DNA from: Costus lasius
Taxonomy: Eukaryota; Streptophyta; Magnoliopsida; Zingiberales; Costaceae
DNA: 64,000 bases
Direction: 5' to 3'
NCBI GenBank assembly: GCA_027563935.2
Contig: JANVAS020000222.1
Coordinates: 5,456,001-5,520,000 of the forward strand
The stretch's first letter is position 1. The number at the start of each line of letters is the position of its first letter. The translations under genes were made by a program, and so were the position numbers. Of this stretch, positions 1 to 12,413 are shown one piece after another. The notes under the pieces are model-generated. The model was not told the origin of the DNA. It searched no databases and worked only from the letters and a program-made list of their open reading frames with translations.

Positions 1-901
1 ATCTGACTCAAGTAAGTCATATCACCAAATTGTGCGACCCTAAGGGTTTCCTTTAAATGTCGGTAACGATAACTCACGTCATCACAATCAGTGAGGGGTA
101 TCTAGCAACACATCACTGTCTCCCGATATAAAGGAAAGAGTCTTCCAAGACTACACCCAAACCACAGCACAAGTGTGAATCCACTTCACAAGGCATACAT
201 GTTTCCTTTGCCACTGGACATTCTTATTGGACAAGCATGTCAAGCCTGTAACTCCAATACGATGAGCATGATTAGATCAGATGAACATAGTCATCTGGGT
301 ATGGCCATACACTATCTCAATCATCTCATACAGTGGGGGCCCTTTAGAACATCACACTCCTTGAACAAGGAGACGGCAATCCTGTATCTATCACTAGTGT
401 CCTAACCTGACTCTTGATCATTATCCAAGATAGTCTATAATCATTATGTTTCAAATGATATTGAACTACCTCAAAATAATGACATTCATCATTTAGAAAC
501 ACAAGTGATCTCAAGTCAAAGGACATGTGCCACTTGGTGCTTACAAGGATCATTCACATTGTGACAAGCAATTGAATATCCTAGTAGGGTCTGTCCAGTA
601 CATCCAATGTACCCATGAGTCTACATCTTATTTCATGCTCGAAGCATCCTATAAGATTAGCACACATATTAGTCTCAATCATATCAAGGCTGTCTCATGT
701 TCACCAAGATATCTCGACTAAGGACATATGCATGTCAGCCTAGCTGAGCAGCTTTGAGACATTATTCAGAAGTACACTTATTACAGCAGACAAGGTAGCA
801 ACCTGAATAATAACCATGCCGTTATAAACATAAGAGTTTATTACATGATACTTATACAATCCCAAGGCCTCAAACATTAGCCTTAAGGGCATACCCCAAC
901 A
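1..901 (-). repeat. Partial 3' LTR of copia A
   Basis: Ends on the plus strand with GGCATACCCCAACA, the reverse complement of the family LTR start TGTTGGGGTATGCC. By comparison with 6587-8291 (1705 bp), about 800 bp lie left of the window. It contains the palindrome GTATGGCCATAC at 299-310. Small ORFs in it are not conserved between family members. Confidence 0.93.
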
Positions 902-916
902 ATCTCCCACTTGCAC
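902..916 (-). other. Polypurine tract of copia A
   Basis: On the minus strand this reads GTGCAAGTGGGAGAT directly before the LTR start. It is the expected plus-strand DNA priming site. The same sequence precedes the LTRs of the intact copia (46010), element E (20439) and fragment F (29640). Confidence 0.85.
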
Positions 917-921
917 TTAAT

Positions 922-3900
922 CTAATGGTTGAGAAATCTCAAACCCATATTATTACAGTGCTTCTCATGCTTCTGCTGCGCCAGAGGCTTGGTAAGCGGG
1001 TCTGCCAGATTGTCATCTGTATGAACCTTGCAGATTTTGATCTCGCCTCGATCAATGATCTCCCGGATCAAGTGAAACCGTCTCTGTATGTGCTTGGACT
1101 TCTGGTGCGACCGTGGTTCCTTTGCTTGTGCGATTGCTCCAGTGTTATCACAGAAGATAACCAAAGGATCTGCACTCGAAGGAACGACACCAAGTTCTCT
1201 CACGAACTTACGAATCCACACTGCCTCCTTGGATGCTTCCGAGGCTGCAACATACTCGGCTTCTGTTGTGGAATCAGCAACAGTTGACTGTTTGAAACTC
1301 TTCCACACCACTGCTCCACCATTCAAGCTAAAAACATAGCCTGATTGCGATCGGAAATCATCCTGGTCCGACTGGAACGAAGCGTCAGTATATCCTTCTA
1401 TACTGAGTTCTTCCTGACCACCATATATCAAGAACATATCTTTGGTCCTCCGCAGATATTTTAAAATGTTCTTGACTGCAATCCAGTGCGCCATACCTGG
1501 ATTACTTTGGAACCGACTGGTCACGCTTAACCCGTAAGCGACGTCTGGGCGAGTACACAACATCGCATACATAATGGACCCAATAGCCGAAGCATAAGGC
1601 ATATTGTCCATTTCATCTTTCTCAGTCTGTGTTTGTGGACACTGACTCTTCGAAAGATTCAGACCATGTCTGACTGGAAGATATCCTCGTTTAGAATTCT
1701 CTAAATGAAATCTCTCCAGGACTTTATCGATGTAAGTACTCTGGCACAGCCCGAGAAGCCTCTTAGATCTATCCCTGTAGATCTTCACACCTAATACATA
1801 GGCTGCTTCTCCTAGATCTTTCATCTGGAAACATTTCCTTAACCATGCTTTAACAGCACGCAGTTCAGGAATATCATTTCCAATGATCAAGATATCATCG
1901 ACGTAGAGGATTAGGAATGTAATTACGCTCCCACTAAACCTCTTATATACACACGGGTCATCTTCGTTCTTGATGAAACCAAACTCAGAGATTGATTCAT
2001 CAAAACGAATATTCCAGCTTCTTGACGCTTGCTTAAGTCCATAAATGGACTTCTTTAACTTGCATATTTTATGACGATCTGATGGATTAGTGAAACCCTC
2101 AGGTTGTGTCATATACACATCCTCATCAAGATTTCCATTAAGGAAAGCGGTCTTCACATCCATCTGCCAGATCTCATAGTCATAATATGCAGCTATTGCG
2201 AAAAGAATCCGAATAGACTTAAACATAGCTACAGGTGAGAAAGTTTCATCATAATCTATCCCGTAGATTTGTTTGAAACCTTTCGCAACCAGCCTGCCTT
2301 TATAGGTAACCACGTTACCATCCATGTCAATCTTCTTCTTGAAGATCCATTTACAGCCTATAGGGATTACTCCCGGAGGCGGATCAACCAAATCCCAGAC
2401 GTGGTTATCTGACATGGAGTCCATCTCGGCTCGCATAGCATCAAGCCATCTAGCTGACTCCGGTCCACTGACCGCATCCGCATAAGTGAGGGGTTCATCA
2501 TTATCAATGATGTAGACTCCGTCATAGCGCTCAGGCTGTCGACGGATCCTTCCCGATCTTCGCGGTTCCCGTGTTATCTGAGCCTCAGGTTGTTCAGTAA
2601 CCTGTACTACCGGCTCTGGCACATCCAACTGTGCTTGACTACTTTGTCCTTCTTCTGGAATCTCATCCAGCTTTATTTCTCTCCCACTGGCCTCTTGCAG
2701 AAGAAACTCCTTCTCAAGAAATATGGCCGTCCGAGCAACAAAAACCTTGTTCTCTTTGGGATCGTAGAAATAATAACCCTTAGTTTCCTTAGGGTAACCG
2801 ACAAATATACATTTCTCAGATCTGCTCTCCAGTTTCCCAGAGGCGAGGTTTTTGACATAAGCCTCGCAACCCCAGATCCTGATAAATGTCAAGCTTGGCT
2901 GTTTCCTATACCATAACTCATATGGTGTCTTAGAAACTGCCTTGGATGGCACTCGGTTTAGTACCTTTGCAGCTGTTTCCAGTGCAAAACCCCAAAAGGA
3001 ATACGGTAGAGTAGCCTGACTCATCATAGAACGAACCATATCAAGTAACGTTCTATTTCTCCTCTCGGACACACCATTCCATTGCGGTGTTCCTGGCGGA
3101 GTGAGCTGTGAGATAATCCCACACTCCTTCAGATAGTCAGTAAACGCATGACTCAAGTATTCTCCACCTCGATCAGAACGAAGTGCCTTGATATTTCGGC
3201 CTAGCTGATTCTGTACTTCATTTTTGAACTCTTTGAACTTGTCAAAAGATTCACTCTTATGTCTCATCAAATAGACATATCCATACCTACTGAAATCATC
3301 AGTAAAGGTAATGAAGTAATGATAGCCACCTCTAGCATGTTTACTAAAAGGCCCACACACATCACTGTGTATAAGGTCAAGTAAACCTGAAGCCCTTTGA
3401 CCTTTATTAAGAAAAGGAGACTTCGTCATTTTACCCATTAAACAAGCTTTGCATGTATCAATCTCCTCGCAGGAGAATGATCCCAGCAGTCCATGATTAT
3501 GCAACCGCTTAATGCGCTTCTCGTTAATATGGCCTAAACGACTATGCCATAGCAAGGTGCTGTCATCAGCATACTTGGCTTTCTTATTATCAATGTTTTG
3601 TATAGAATATTCCATGTCCAACATGAATAACCCATTGTTAATTGAACCAGTTGCATACACAATATTATCATAAGATAAAACACACTTTGAAATCTTGCAT
3701 TCAAAGGCAAATCCTTTCCTGACAAGAGCAGGAATAGAGATAATATTCTTGGTAATACTGGGTACAAAATAACAATTGTTTAATTCTAATACAATGCCAG
3801 ATGGTAAAGAAATGAAATAGTCTCCTACAGCAACAGCAGCAACCCGTGCCCCGTTTCCAACTCGTAGGTCTACCTCATGCTGTCCCACCTGCCTTCTTCT

Positions 3901-4806
3901 CTTGAGTTCCTGTACATTTGAACAAATGTGAACTCCACATGCAGTGTCCAACACCCATGATATAGTAGAAGAAGATAACATGACCTCAGTCACATATATA
4001 CCTGAGCCAAAAGCGATGCTTCCCCTCTTATCTCCTTGGAGCGCTTTACAGTCCTTCTTCCAGTGACCCAGCTGGCCACAGTGGAAACACCTGTTGTCCT
4101 TCGACCGCTTCACCTTCTGTTTCAGCGCCTTACTGTAGTTCTTGACAGGGGCCTTGCCCTTCTTCCCCTTCTTCTTGTTCCTTGAGGGAACCAATAAGAC
4201 AGAGGTTGAAGGCTTTCCCTTCAGAGTTTCCTCAGTAGTCAAGAGCATATTCAACAGCTCTGCCGGAGTACAATCGATTTTGTTCATATTAAAGTTAATG
4301 ATGAACGCATCGAAAGAAGGCGGAAGAGACTGTAGAATGATGTCTACAGCAAGCTCCTGGTTGATGGTATGCCCCAGTTTCTCAAGAGCCTCCTTGTGCC
4401 CAATCATCTTGAGCACGTGAGCTCCCACTGGGCTCCCTTCAGCCAGTTTGCTCTGAAAGAAGAGCTTCGTCAGATTATAGCGTTCTGTCCTCGCCTGTGC
4501 AGCATACAGCATCTTGAGGTTCGCTATAATTTCTATAGCCGACATATCCTCATGCTGACGCTGCAGCGGTGGCATCATAGACGCTAGCATCAGGCAAGCG
4601 ACATCAATGCTATCATTGACGTGCTTTTCATAGGCATCCCGAACCGCCCTTGCGGCGTTCGGAGCGGGCTGCGGTGGTATCGCCGTCTCGAGGACATACA
4701 GTTTCCTCTCTGCCTTAAGAACGATCTTAAGGTGTCCAAACCAGTCAGAGAAGTTCGGCTAAGCAAACTTCTCCCTTTCCAGTAGGGATCGCACATTGAA
4801 GCTCAT
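922..4806 (-). pseudogene. Copia gag-pol polyprotein A, one nonsense codon
   Basis: A 1294-codon Ty1/copia polyprotein collinear with the intact copy at 42106-45990. In order: gag, CCHC knuckle (CFHCGQLGHWKKDC), aspartic protease (WVLDTACG), integrase HHCC and DDE core (ending in the ERRNRTLLD region), reverse transcriptase with YVDD, and RNase H (YTDASF, TEAEY, CDNTGAI). The family start ATG is at 4806, but codon 16 (4759-4761) is TAG where relatives have GGG (Gly), a two-base change. The rest is open to the TAG at 922; the first downstream ATG is at 4590 (codon 73). As it stands, full-length Gag would not be made without readthrough or reinitiation. Otherwise domain complete, so A is either newly dead or moved in trans. 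Confidence 0.92.
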
Positions 4807-6572
4807 GGTGTTCGTTGCTGCAGGTATCTACAACAATGCAAGAACAGCAAGGTCAGTATCAATGTTCAGAATCAATCCAGGACTTAAGAAAGATTCTTTT
4901 CTCACTATTTTATCTGACTGAAAAATCCAGTAAAACAGTCCGAAAGAGTAACACTCTTTTAGTGAGATGGGATCCAGATTTCATACTTGGTCTCCGTGTC
5001 CCGCTCAGGCGAGATAAGATGCACAGAGAGGACAAGCACTAATTTCTAGTAGGCTGTCCCAGCCAATCGCCAACCCGTGCGATTCCCCTTCATCTGGGCA
5101 ATCCAGCAGACTGTGCCAACTGAGTTGGTACAACACAGTCTCTGACCCCACAGATGGCTGCCTCCATGTGCTACCATATGCGCCACATATGTAGCCTACA
5201 TGGTCAAGCTGACCCGACCTACTCCCTGGACCACCACGTGCTATGCTGAGCAACGAGAAGGGATAAATCCCTACTCTGTAACACGCAGGTGTAATCACAC
5301 ACCGTCTGAAGATAGATGGACGTGCCCACTGAGTGGGTACAACACGGCTCCAACGATAATCAGAACAGTGAGGTTTCGCGTCAGAAGGCTTACGAGCTTG
5401 ATATGTTAGCGTTTGGATTTTAACGGTCTTTTATCTTCTTACTATTAGGCAAATCCTATGGCTATAGCAGAAGATAACTAAACATGCAATTCTAATTATA
5501 AGCAATAAGTAGAAGGCATGCAGATCTTATGTGGTAAAAGCCCATGAACCCTAAGTAAGACCTTAATTTTACTTAAGTCTTCACTTGAGCTCCTTTTGCA
5601 TCTCATCTGGTCCTACCCAGGGCCCTAGCGCCAAGAGCACCTTAGGTGCGCCACCAGCTGAATGCCCCTCTGGGATGTGTGCCTTTGTGCTCTTGTCTAA
5701 TCAAATACAATTTGATCTATCTAGACAAGTTTGACTCGCAGGTCAATTATACAATAGATTAATTAAAAATGTGATTCGCAGATCACAAATTAATTTACAA
5801 GTTTAATTCCAGGCACGCAGGCCCCAGCACAGCACACATTTAACATGGGCAGCCCACATAAGAATAAATAGACAAGCATCATGGCATCAATCATCATGTG
5901 AACCTAATACAAGAAAATAAAATTTTGAAAACCCCATTGGCATCAATTTTAATTTTCTTATGTGTCCTACAACCTTACAATGGTCCATTGATAGGGATCC
6001 ACTCATCCATCTGGTCAGATCCTCTGCCCTTGCATGCACCGAGTCCTAACTGACCCGAGTTGACCTAATGGTCAACCATGCATGCGCCAAGGGCTGAACA
6101 ACCCTCATGAGTTCTGGCAAGCGGGTGTGACCCCGGGCCTAACTCATGTGTGTTCACTGGTTGTCTCAACCAGACCTCGCTACACGCCTAAGATGCAATC
6201 GACCTATGGCCACCTCATGCTTGCGCACAGGTGCCATCTGGTCGATCCATCTAGGCTGTCAGATGGTCTGATCAGACTATTGGATCTACCCTAGAGGTGA
6301 CTTCAACCCCATCAACCCATCTAAGGGTTTATAGTAGACGCCATTAGATCTAAATGGAGCGCGCAAGATGTTACAAGTTTTAGGTAAAAACCAACTACAA
6401 CATGCGCAACAACAAAGTAAGAAGCTTTCATCTACATTAGCATGCGCAACATGATATATGGTAACAAGCGCAAACATGATGAAACTTCAAGATAGATCTA
6501 TAACATGCGTTGACATACTCGGATCACAAACAAGCAACATGAAGCAATCATATGAATCTACAAGAATCCCAA
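4807..6572 (-). other. 5' leader of copia A
   Basis: About 1.77 kb of untranslated leader between primer site and gag, collinear with leaders of B, C, D/E and the intact copia. No protein is supported. It contains hairpins conserved in the family: CCAAC/GTTGG at 5116-5128 and CCCAC/GTGGG at 5325-5337 (both with loop TCA on the RNA strand), and two stems with loop CTGCGA at 5731-5746 and 5770-5787. Confidence 0.8.
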
Positions 6573-6584
6573 GCTCTGATACCA
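6573..6584 (-). other. Primer binding site (initiator Met tRNA), copia A
   Basis: The minus strand reads TGGTATCAGAGC two bases inside the 5' LTR edge, matching the complement of the 3' end of plant initiator Met tRNA, the usual primer of plant copia elements. Confidence 0.9.
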
Positions 6585-6586
6585 AT

Positions 6587-8291
6587 TGTTGGGTCCCCTT
6601 CAAGGGGGAGCGCAAGCGGATAAAGCCCCTTTCTAGAGGGGGGGGGGGCGCAAATGCAATTTTAGGGGTGTCACCCTCAAGACCGCATGTAGATCATATG
6701 GTTAACTTATGTATAAGCGAAAGGATCTTTAAAGGGATCATACCAACGCCATGAAGTTGGATGTCGGCTTGGAAGAAGAGAGCAACTTTGATCTCCTCCA
6801 AAAGTTCACACACAAGGTGAAGATCTCTTACTTCCTTGGCGTCACTTGTGCTAGCAAGGCACCCAAGGTTCCTTGTCGAATGGAAGAAGATGATGAAAGC
6901 TTTCTTGGCCGATCCTTCTTCTCGTCAACCTCTACCACCCGAGAGTTCGAGTGTCGTCGAGAGCCCAAGGGAGATGAGCGTTAGCCAAAGCTTGTGATCG
7001 AATGTGGAGACATTCATCACTATGGCAAAACCGAAATGCCATAAATGGTAAGTCTTTAACACATGCGTTATGCGTTCACATGAAGTGAACCAAACGCATA
7101 TCTCATCTCACAAATGAACCAAGCGCTCACATATGAGCCGGTTCAATGTAGTTGGTCCAATGACCAAACCAAATCAGCCCAAGAATTGGTCCAGACCAAA
7201 ATAAACCCTAAGGTTCAAGATCTGACCGTTCATCCTTTGATGCTCTTGATCTCCCAGATCTAGCATCCACACTCTCGATCAAAGCTTACCGATCTCAAGC
7301 CCTAATCAATCAAACATGATTAGACTGGATCTCACTTACAATCAGAGTTTAATCTCCTTTAAACTGAATCAAAACAATCCAGTCCACCCGATCTGACTCA
7401 AGTAAGTCATATCACCAAATTGTGCGACCCTAAGGGTTTCCTTTAAATGTCGGTAACGATAACTCACGTCATCACAATCAGTGAGGGGTATCTAGCAACA
7501 CATCACTGTCTCCCGATATAAAGGAAAGAGTCTTCCAAGACTACACCCAAACCACAGCACAAGTGTGAATCCACTTCACAAGGCATACATGTTTCCTTTG
7601 CCACTGGACGTTCTTATTGGACAAGCATGTCAAGCCTGTAACTCCAATACGATGAGCATGATTAGATCAGATGAACATAGTCATCTGGGTATGGCCATAC
7701 ACTATCTCAATCATCTCATACAGTGGGGGCCCTTTAGAACATCACACTCCTTGAACAAGGAGACGGCAATCCTGTATCTATCACTAGTGTCCTAACCTGA
7801 CTCTTGATCATTATCCAAGATAGTCTATAATCATTATGTTTCAAATGATATTGAACTACCTCAAAATAATGACATTCATCATTTAGAAACACAAGTGATC
7901 TCAAGTCAAAGGACATGTGCCACTTGGTGCTTACAAGGATCATTCACATTGTGACAAGCAATTGAATATCCTAGTAGGGTCTGTCCAGTACATCCAATGT
8001 ACCCATGAGTCTACATCTTATTTCATGCTCGAAGCATCCTATAAGATTAGCACACATATTAGTCTCAATCATATCAAGGCTGTCTCATGTTCACCAAGAT
8101 ATCTCGACTAAGGACATATGCATGTCAGCCTAGCTGAGCAGCTTTGAGACATTATTCAGAAGTACACTTATTACAGCAGACAAGGTAGCAACCTGAATAA
8201 TAACCATGCCGTTATAAACATAAGAGTTTATTACATGATACTTATACAATCCCAAGGCCTCAAACATTAGCCTTAAGGGCATACCCCAACA
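6587..8291 (-). repeat. 5' LTR of copia A (1705 bp)
   Basis: Begins TG and ends CA on the minus strand. Near its primer-site end is the near-palindrome CCCCTT-C-AAGGGG (6595-6607) and a G-run (around 6643). The outer end (8291) abuts gag of element B. Confidence 0.93.
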
Positions 8292-8866
8292 CTGTAGTGA
8301 GGAGCATATTCAGCAGCTCTGCCGGAGTACAATCGATTTTGTTCATATTAAAGTTAATAATGAACGCGTCGAATGAAGGTGGGAGAGACTGCAGAATAAT
8401 ATCCACAGCAAGCTCCTGGTTGATGGTATGCCCCAGTTTCTCTAGAGCCTCCTTGTGCCCAATCATCTTGAGCACGTGAGCTCCCCACTGGGCTCCCTTC
8501 AGCCAGTTTGCTCTGAAAGAACAGCTTAGTCAAATTATAGCGTTCTGTCCTCGCCTGTGCAGCATACAACATCTTGAGGTTCGCTATAATCTCTATAGCC
8601 GACATATCCTCATGCTGACGCTGCAGCGGTGGCGTCATAGACGCTAGCATCAGGCAAGCGACATCAATGCTATCATTGACGTGCTTTTCATAGGCTTCCC
8701 GAACCGCCCTTGCGGCGTTCGGAGTGGGCTGAGGCGGTATCGCCGTCTCGAGGACATACAGTTTCCTCTCTGCCTTAAGAACAATCTTAAGGTGTCCAAA
8801 CCAGTCAGAGAAGTTCGGCCCAGCAAACTTCTCCCTTTCCAGTAAGGATCGCACATTGAAGTTCAT
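8292..8866 (-). pseudogene. Copia B gag 5' fragment
   Basis: Starts with ATG at 8866 (MNFNVRSLLEREKFAGP) and follows the family gag. A run of four C at about 8481-8487, three in relatives, shifts the frame after roughly 125 codons. The remaining gag reads in another frame down to the LTR junction at 8291/8292. No zinc knuckle or pol remains. It is a non-functional fragment. Confidence 0.9.
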
Positions 8867-10481
8867 GGTGTTCGTTGCTGCAGGTATCTACAACAATGCA
8901 AGAACAGCAAGGTCAGTATCAATGTTAAGAATCAATCAGGACTTAAGAAAGATTCTTTTTCTCACTATTTTATCTGACTGAAAAATCCATTAAACAGTCC
9001 GAAAGAGTAAAACACTCTTTTAGTGAGATGGGATCCAGATTTCATACTTGGTCTCCGCGTCCCGCTCAGGCGAGATAAGATGCACAGAGAGTACAAGCAC
9101 TAATCTCTGGTAGGCTGTCCCAGCCAATCGCCAACCCGTGCGATTCCCCTTCATCTGGGCAATCCAGCAGACTGTGCCAACTGAGTTGGTACAACACAAT
9201 CTCTGACCCCTCAGATGGCTGCCCCCATGTGCTACCATATGCGCCACATATGTAGCTAACATGGTCAAGCTGACCCGACCTACTCCCTGGACCACCACGT
9301 GCTATGCTGAGCAACGAGAAGGGATAAATCCCTACTCTGTAACACGCAGGTGTAATCCCGCACCGTCTGAAGATAGATGGACGTGCCCACTGAGTGGGTA
9401 CAACACGGCTCCAACGATAGTCAGAACAGTGAGGTTTCGCGTCAGAAGGCTTACGAGCTTGATATTTTAGCGTTGGATTTTAACGGTCTTTTATCTTCCT
9501 TACTATCAAGCAATTCCTATGGTGATAGCAGAAGATAAGTTAAAACATGCTGTTCTACATATATAAGGAATAAAAGAAAGCATGGATCTTATGTGGTAAA
9601 AGCCCATAGCCTAAGTAAGACCTTAACCTAACTTAAGTCTTTACTTGCTTTTGCTTCATGGGGCTTTTGCTGCTCATCTGGCCCAAACCAGGGCCCAAGC
9701 GCCAACTGCAGTACAGGTGCGCCCACCAGGTAAACGCGCCTGGTCCCAGAGTCGAACCCTGGACCTCCCACCTGGTCTAGCCACTGCTGCATGCGCCTCT
9801 GCCAAGTGTGCTCTGTGCTCTTGTCTAATTAAATTACAAATTTAACTATCTAGACAAGATTGACACGCAGGTCAATTACATTTTATAAATTAAAAGCAAT
9901 GTGATTCGCAGATCACAATTTCAAATTAATTTACAAAAATTTAATACAGGCACGCAGGCCCCAGCACAGCACACATTAAACTTGGGCAGCCCACATAAGA
10001 TTAAATAAACATACATATGGCATCATACAACATGTGATCCAATCAGGAAAATTAAATTTCGAAAAACCCCATAGGCATCAATTTTAATTTCCTTATTTGC
10101 CCTACAACCTTACAACGGTCTATTACTAGGGATCCACTCATCCATCCTAGTCAGATCCACTGCCCTTATGCACACAGGTGCTACCTGGTCAACCCATCAA
10201 GGCTATCAGATGGTCTGATCAGACTTTTGGATCCAACCTAGGGGGTGACTTCAACCCTAATAACCCGTCTAAGGGTTTACTGCAAGGCCTTAGATCTAAT
10301 AAGGTCGCGCAAGTGAAATGGTTTTTAAAACATAACATCATGCGCCAACAACATGCGCCAAGGAAACATACATATAGTTTCGGATATGCAAACTTAACAT
10401 GTAAGTTTTCGCATGGTGAAGATCTAAGCATACAAATGAATACATGGATCACACAGCAATCATATGATCATATAAAACTTG
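8867..10481 (-). other. 5' leader of copia B with tRNA-like segment
   Basis: Leader homologous to that of A, with the same hairpins. Unlike A and C, at about 9738-9800 it carries a segment whose minus strand resembles a tRNA or SINE head: a B-box-like GGTTCGACTCT (9748-9758) and an A-box-like TGCAGCAGTGG (9781-9791). The same segment occurs in D and E. No coding potential is supported. Confidence 0.75.
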
Positions 10482-10493
10482 CCTCTGATACCA
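10482..10493 (-). other. Primer binding site, copia B
   Basis: Minus strand TGGTATCAGAGG, one mismatch from the family TGGTATCAGAGC, two bases from the LTR edge. Confidence 0.85.
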
Positions 10494-10495
10494 AT

Positions 10496-12170
10496 TGAAG
10501 GTTCCCACATAAGGGGTTGAAACCCTAATAGGTGGCGCAATAGTGTCTCTAGCGGAATCTAGGGCTTCTAAAAGATCTTTATATGTCATATAATCAACTT
10601 TAGTATGATTGAATAGAAGAAACGAATTCATACCATAGCCATTTCAAGATGGCGCCTTGGAAGCAAAAGTTGCAAGCGCCTCTTCTCCAAAGTCTCGCAC
10701 ACAAGATGAACAATGTGCTTCTTCCTTGGTGCTCCTTGTGCTAGCAAGGTTCCAAGGTTGTCTTGCCGAATGGAAAGGAAAGGAGATGATGATTTCTTCT
10801 CTTGGCCGAATCCTCCTCAACGTCAAAGCGTCGCCACACACGAAAAACGTTAAGAGGAATAATACCGAGTGGCGAGAATAGAGAGCACTCTATTCGGTCG
10901 TGAACCATCTCCAAGTGGAGATCATGGTTACTAAAAATAGCAACCACGCATCGCCCCAACGTTCACGCCAAGTGAACATGTCGCCACACCTTGAACCATG
11001 CGCTCATTTCATGAGCCGGTTCAATTTTGGTTCGGTTTAAGAACCAATCAAGCCAAGCAATCAAGTCTAGATCTCAAATAAACCCTAAGGCTCCAGATCT
11101 AACCGTTCATCTCTTGATGCTCTTGATCTCACCGATCTAGCATCTATTCTCTTGATCGAAGCTTACCGATCTCAAGCCCTAATCAATCAAACATGATCAG
11201 ACTAGATCTCACTTACAATCAGAGATAAAAACCTTTTAAACTGAACCTAACCAATTCAGTCCACTCGATCTGACTTAAGTAAGCCATATCATCAAATTGT
11301 GCGACCTTGAGGGTTTCCTTTAAATGTCGGTAACGATAACTCACGTTATCACGATCAGTGAGGGGTATCTAGCAACACATCACCGTCTCCCGATATAAAA
11401 GAAATAAGTCTTCCAAGACTACACCCAAAAACAACACAAGTGTGAATCAACTCACAAGGCATGCATACTTCCTTTGCCACTGGATTGTTCTTATTGGACA
11501 AGCGTGTCAAGCTTGTAATTCCAATATGATGAGCATGATTAGATCAGATGAACACTGTCATCTGGGTATGGCCATACACTTTCTCAATCATCTCATCCAG
11601 GGGGCCCCTTTAGAACATCACACTCCTTAAACAAGGAGACGGCAATCCTATGTCTATCACTAGTGCCCTAACCTGACTCAAGCTCATTATCCAAGATAGT
11701 CTATAATCATTATGTTTCAAATGATATTGAACTACCTCAAAACAATGACAATCATCATTTAGAAAACACAAGTGATCTCAAGTCAGAGGAAATGTGCCAC
11801 TTGTCATATACAAGGAATATTCACATTGTGACAAGCAATTGAATATCCTAGTAGGGTCTGTCCAGCACATCCAATGTACCCATGAGTCTACATCTTATTC
11901 CATGCTCGAAGCATCCTATAAGATTAGAACACATATTAGTCTTAACCATATCAAGGCTGTCTCATGTTCACCAAGATATATCGACTAAGGACTTAATAGC
12001 CTGTCAGCCTAGCTGAACAGCTTTGAGACATTATTCAGAAGAACATATATTGCAGCAGACAATGTAGCTAACTGAATAATAACCATGCCTTTATAAACAT
12101 AACAGTTTATTACATGATACTGATACAAACCTAAGGCCTCAAACATTAGCCTTAAGGGCATACCCCAACA
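10496..12170 (-). repeat. 5' LTR of copia B (1675 bp)
   Basis: On the minus strand it starts TGTTGGGGTATGCC at 12170 and ends ...CCTTCA at 10496. The C4/G4 terminal hairpin seen in its sisters is degraded here. The outer end abuts gag of element C. Confidence 0.92.
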
Positions 12171-12413
12171 CAGCGGTGGCGTCATAGACGCTAGCATCAG
12201 GCAAGCGACATCAATGCTATCATTGACGTGCTTTTCATAAGCATCACGAACCGCCCTTGCGGCGTTCGCAGCGGGTTGAGGCGGCACAGCCGTCTCGAGG
12301 ACATACAGTTTCCTCTCTGCCTTAAGAACAATCTTAAGGTGTCCGAACCAGTCTGAGAAGTTTGGCCCAGCAAACTTCTCCCTTTCCAGTAGGGATCGCA
12401 CATTGAAGCTCAT
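12171..12413 (-). pseudogene. Copia C gag N-terminal fragment
   Basis: ATG at 12413, MSFNVRSLLEREKFAGPNF and onward, collinear with the intact copia Gag through ...LASMTPPL, then reading into the LTR of B. About 81 residues. No stop before the junction, so the truncation itself is the only visible lesion in the retained part. Confidence 0.9.

Larger units (their letters stand above)
1..8291 (-). mobile_element. Copia element A (minus strand, left end outside window)
   Basis: LTR retrotransposon read on the minus strand: 5' LTR 6587-8291, primer site 6573-6584, leader 4807-6572, gag-pol 922-4806, polypurine tract 902-916, and a 3' LTR entering at 901 and running off the left edge. The 901 visible bases of the 3' LTR match 7391-8291 at a constant offset of 7390 with one difference seen (near 220 versus 7610), so the insertion is very young. 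The right flank (8292 on) is gag of a sister element, so A appears to be inserted in that element. The target-site duplication cannot be checked because the other end is outside the window. Confidence 0.93.
8292..12170 (-). mobile_element. Copia B: truncated LTR-leader-gag stub
   Basis: Only the 5' third is present: 5' LTR 10496-12170, primer site, leader, and the first ~190 codons of gag, ending abruptly at 8292 where the LTR of A begins. It fits a sister element interrupted in gag by A in the same orientation. Its 3' part would then lie left of A, outside the window. The alternative is a deletion or recombination product. Confidence 0.85.

Noticed and set aside
175..721. Short plus-strand ORFs of 60-76 codons repeated in many LTRs (for example 175-405, 527-721, 7565-7795, 23267-23461)
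   Set aside because: They fall in LTRs, are antisense to the element in most places, and differ by frame breaks and length between copies. Their repetition follows from LTR homology, not coding.
925..1287. 120-codon ORF on the plus strand
   Set aside because: It is the antisense shadow of the copia RNase H domain and recurs antisense at 45625-45987.
9738..9800. Possible functional tRNA gene
   Set aside because: Box-like motifs exist, but the T-arm pairs poorly and no acceptor stem or full cloverleaf can be drawn. At best it is a tRNA/SINE-derived fragment.
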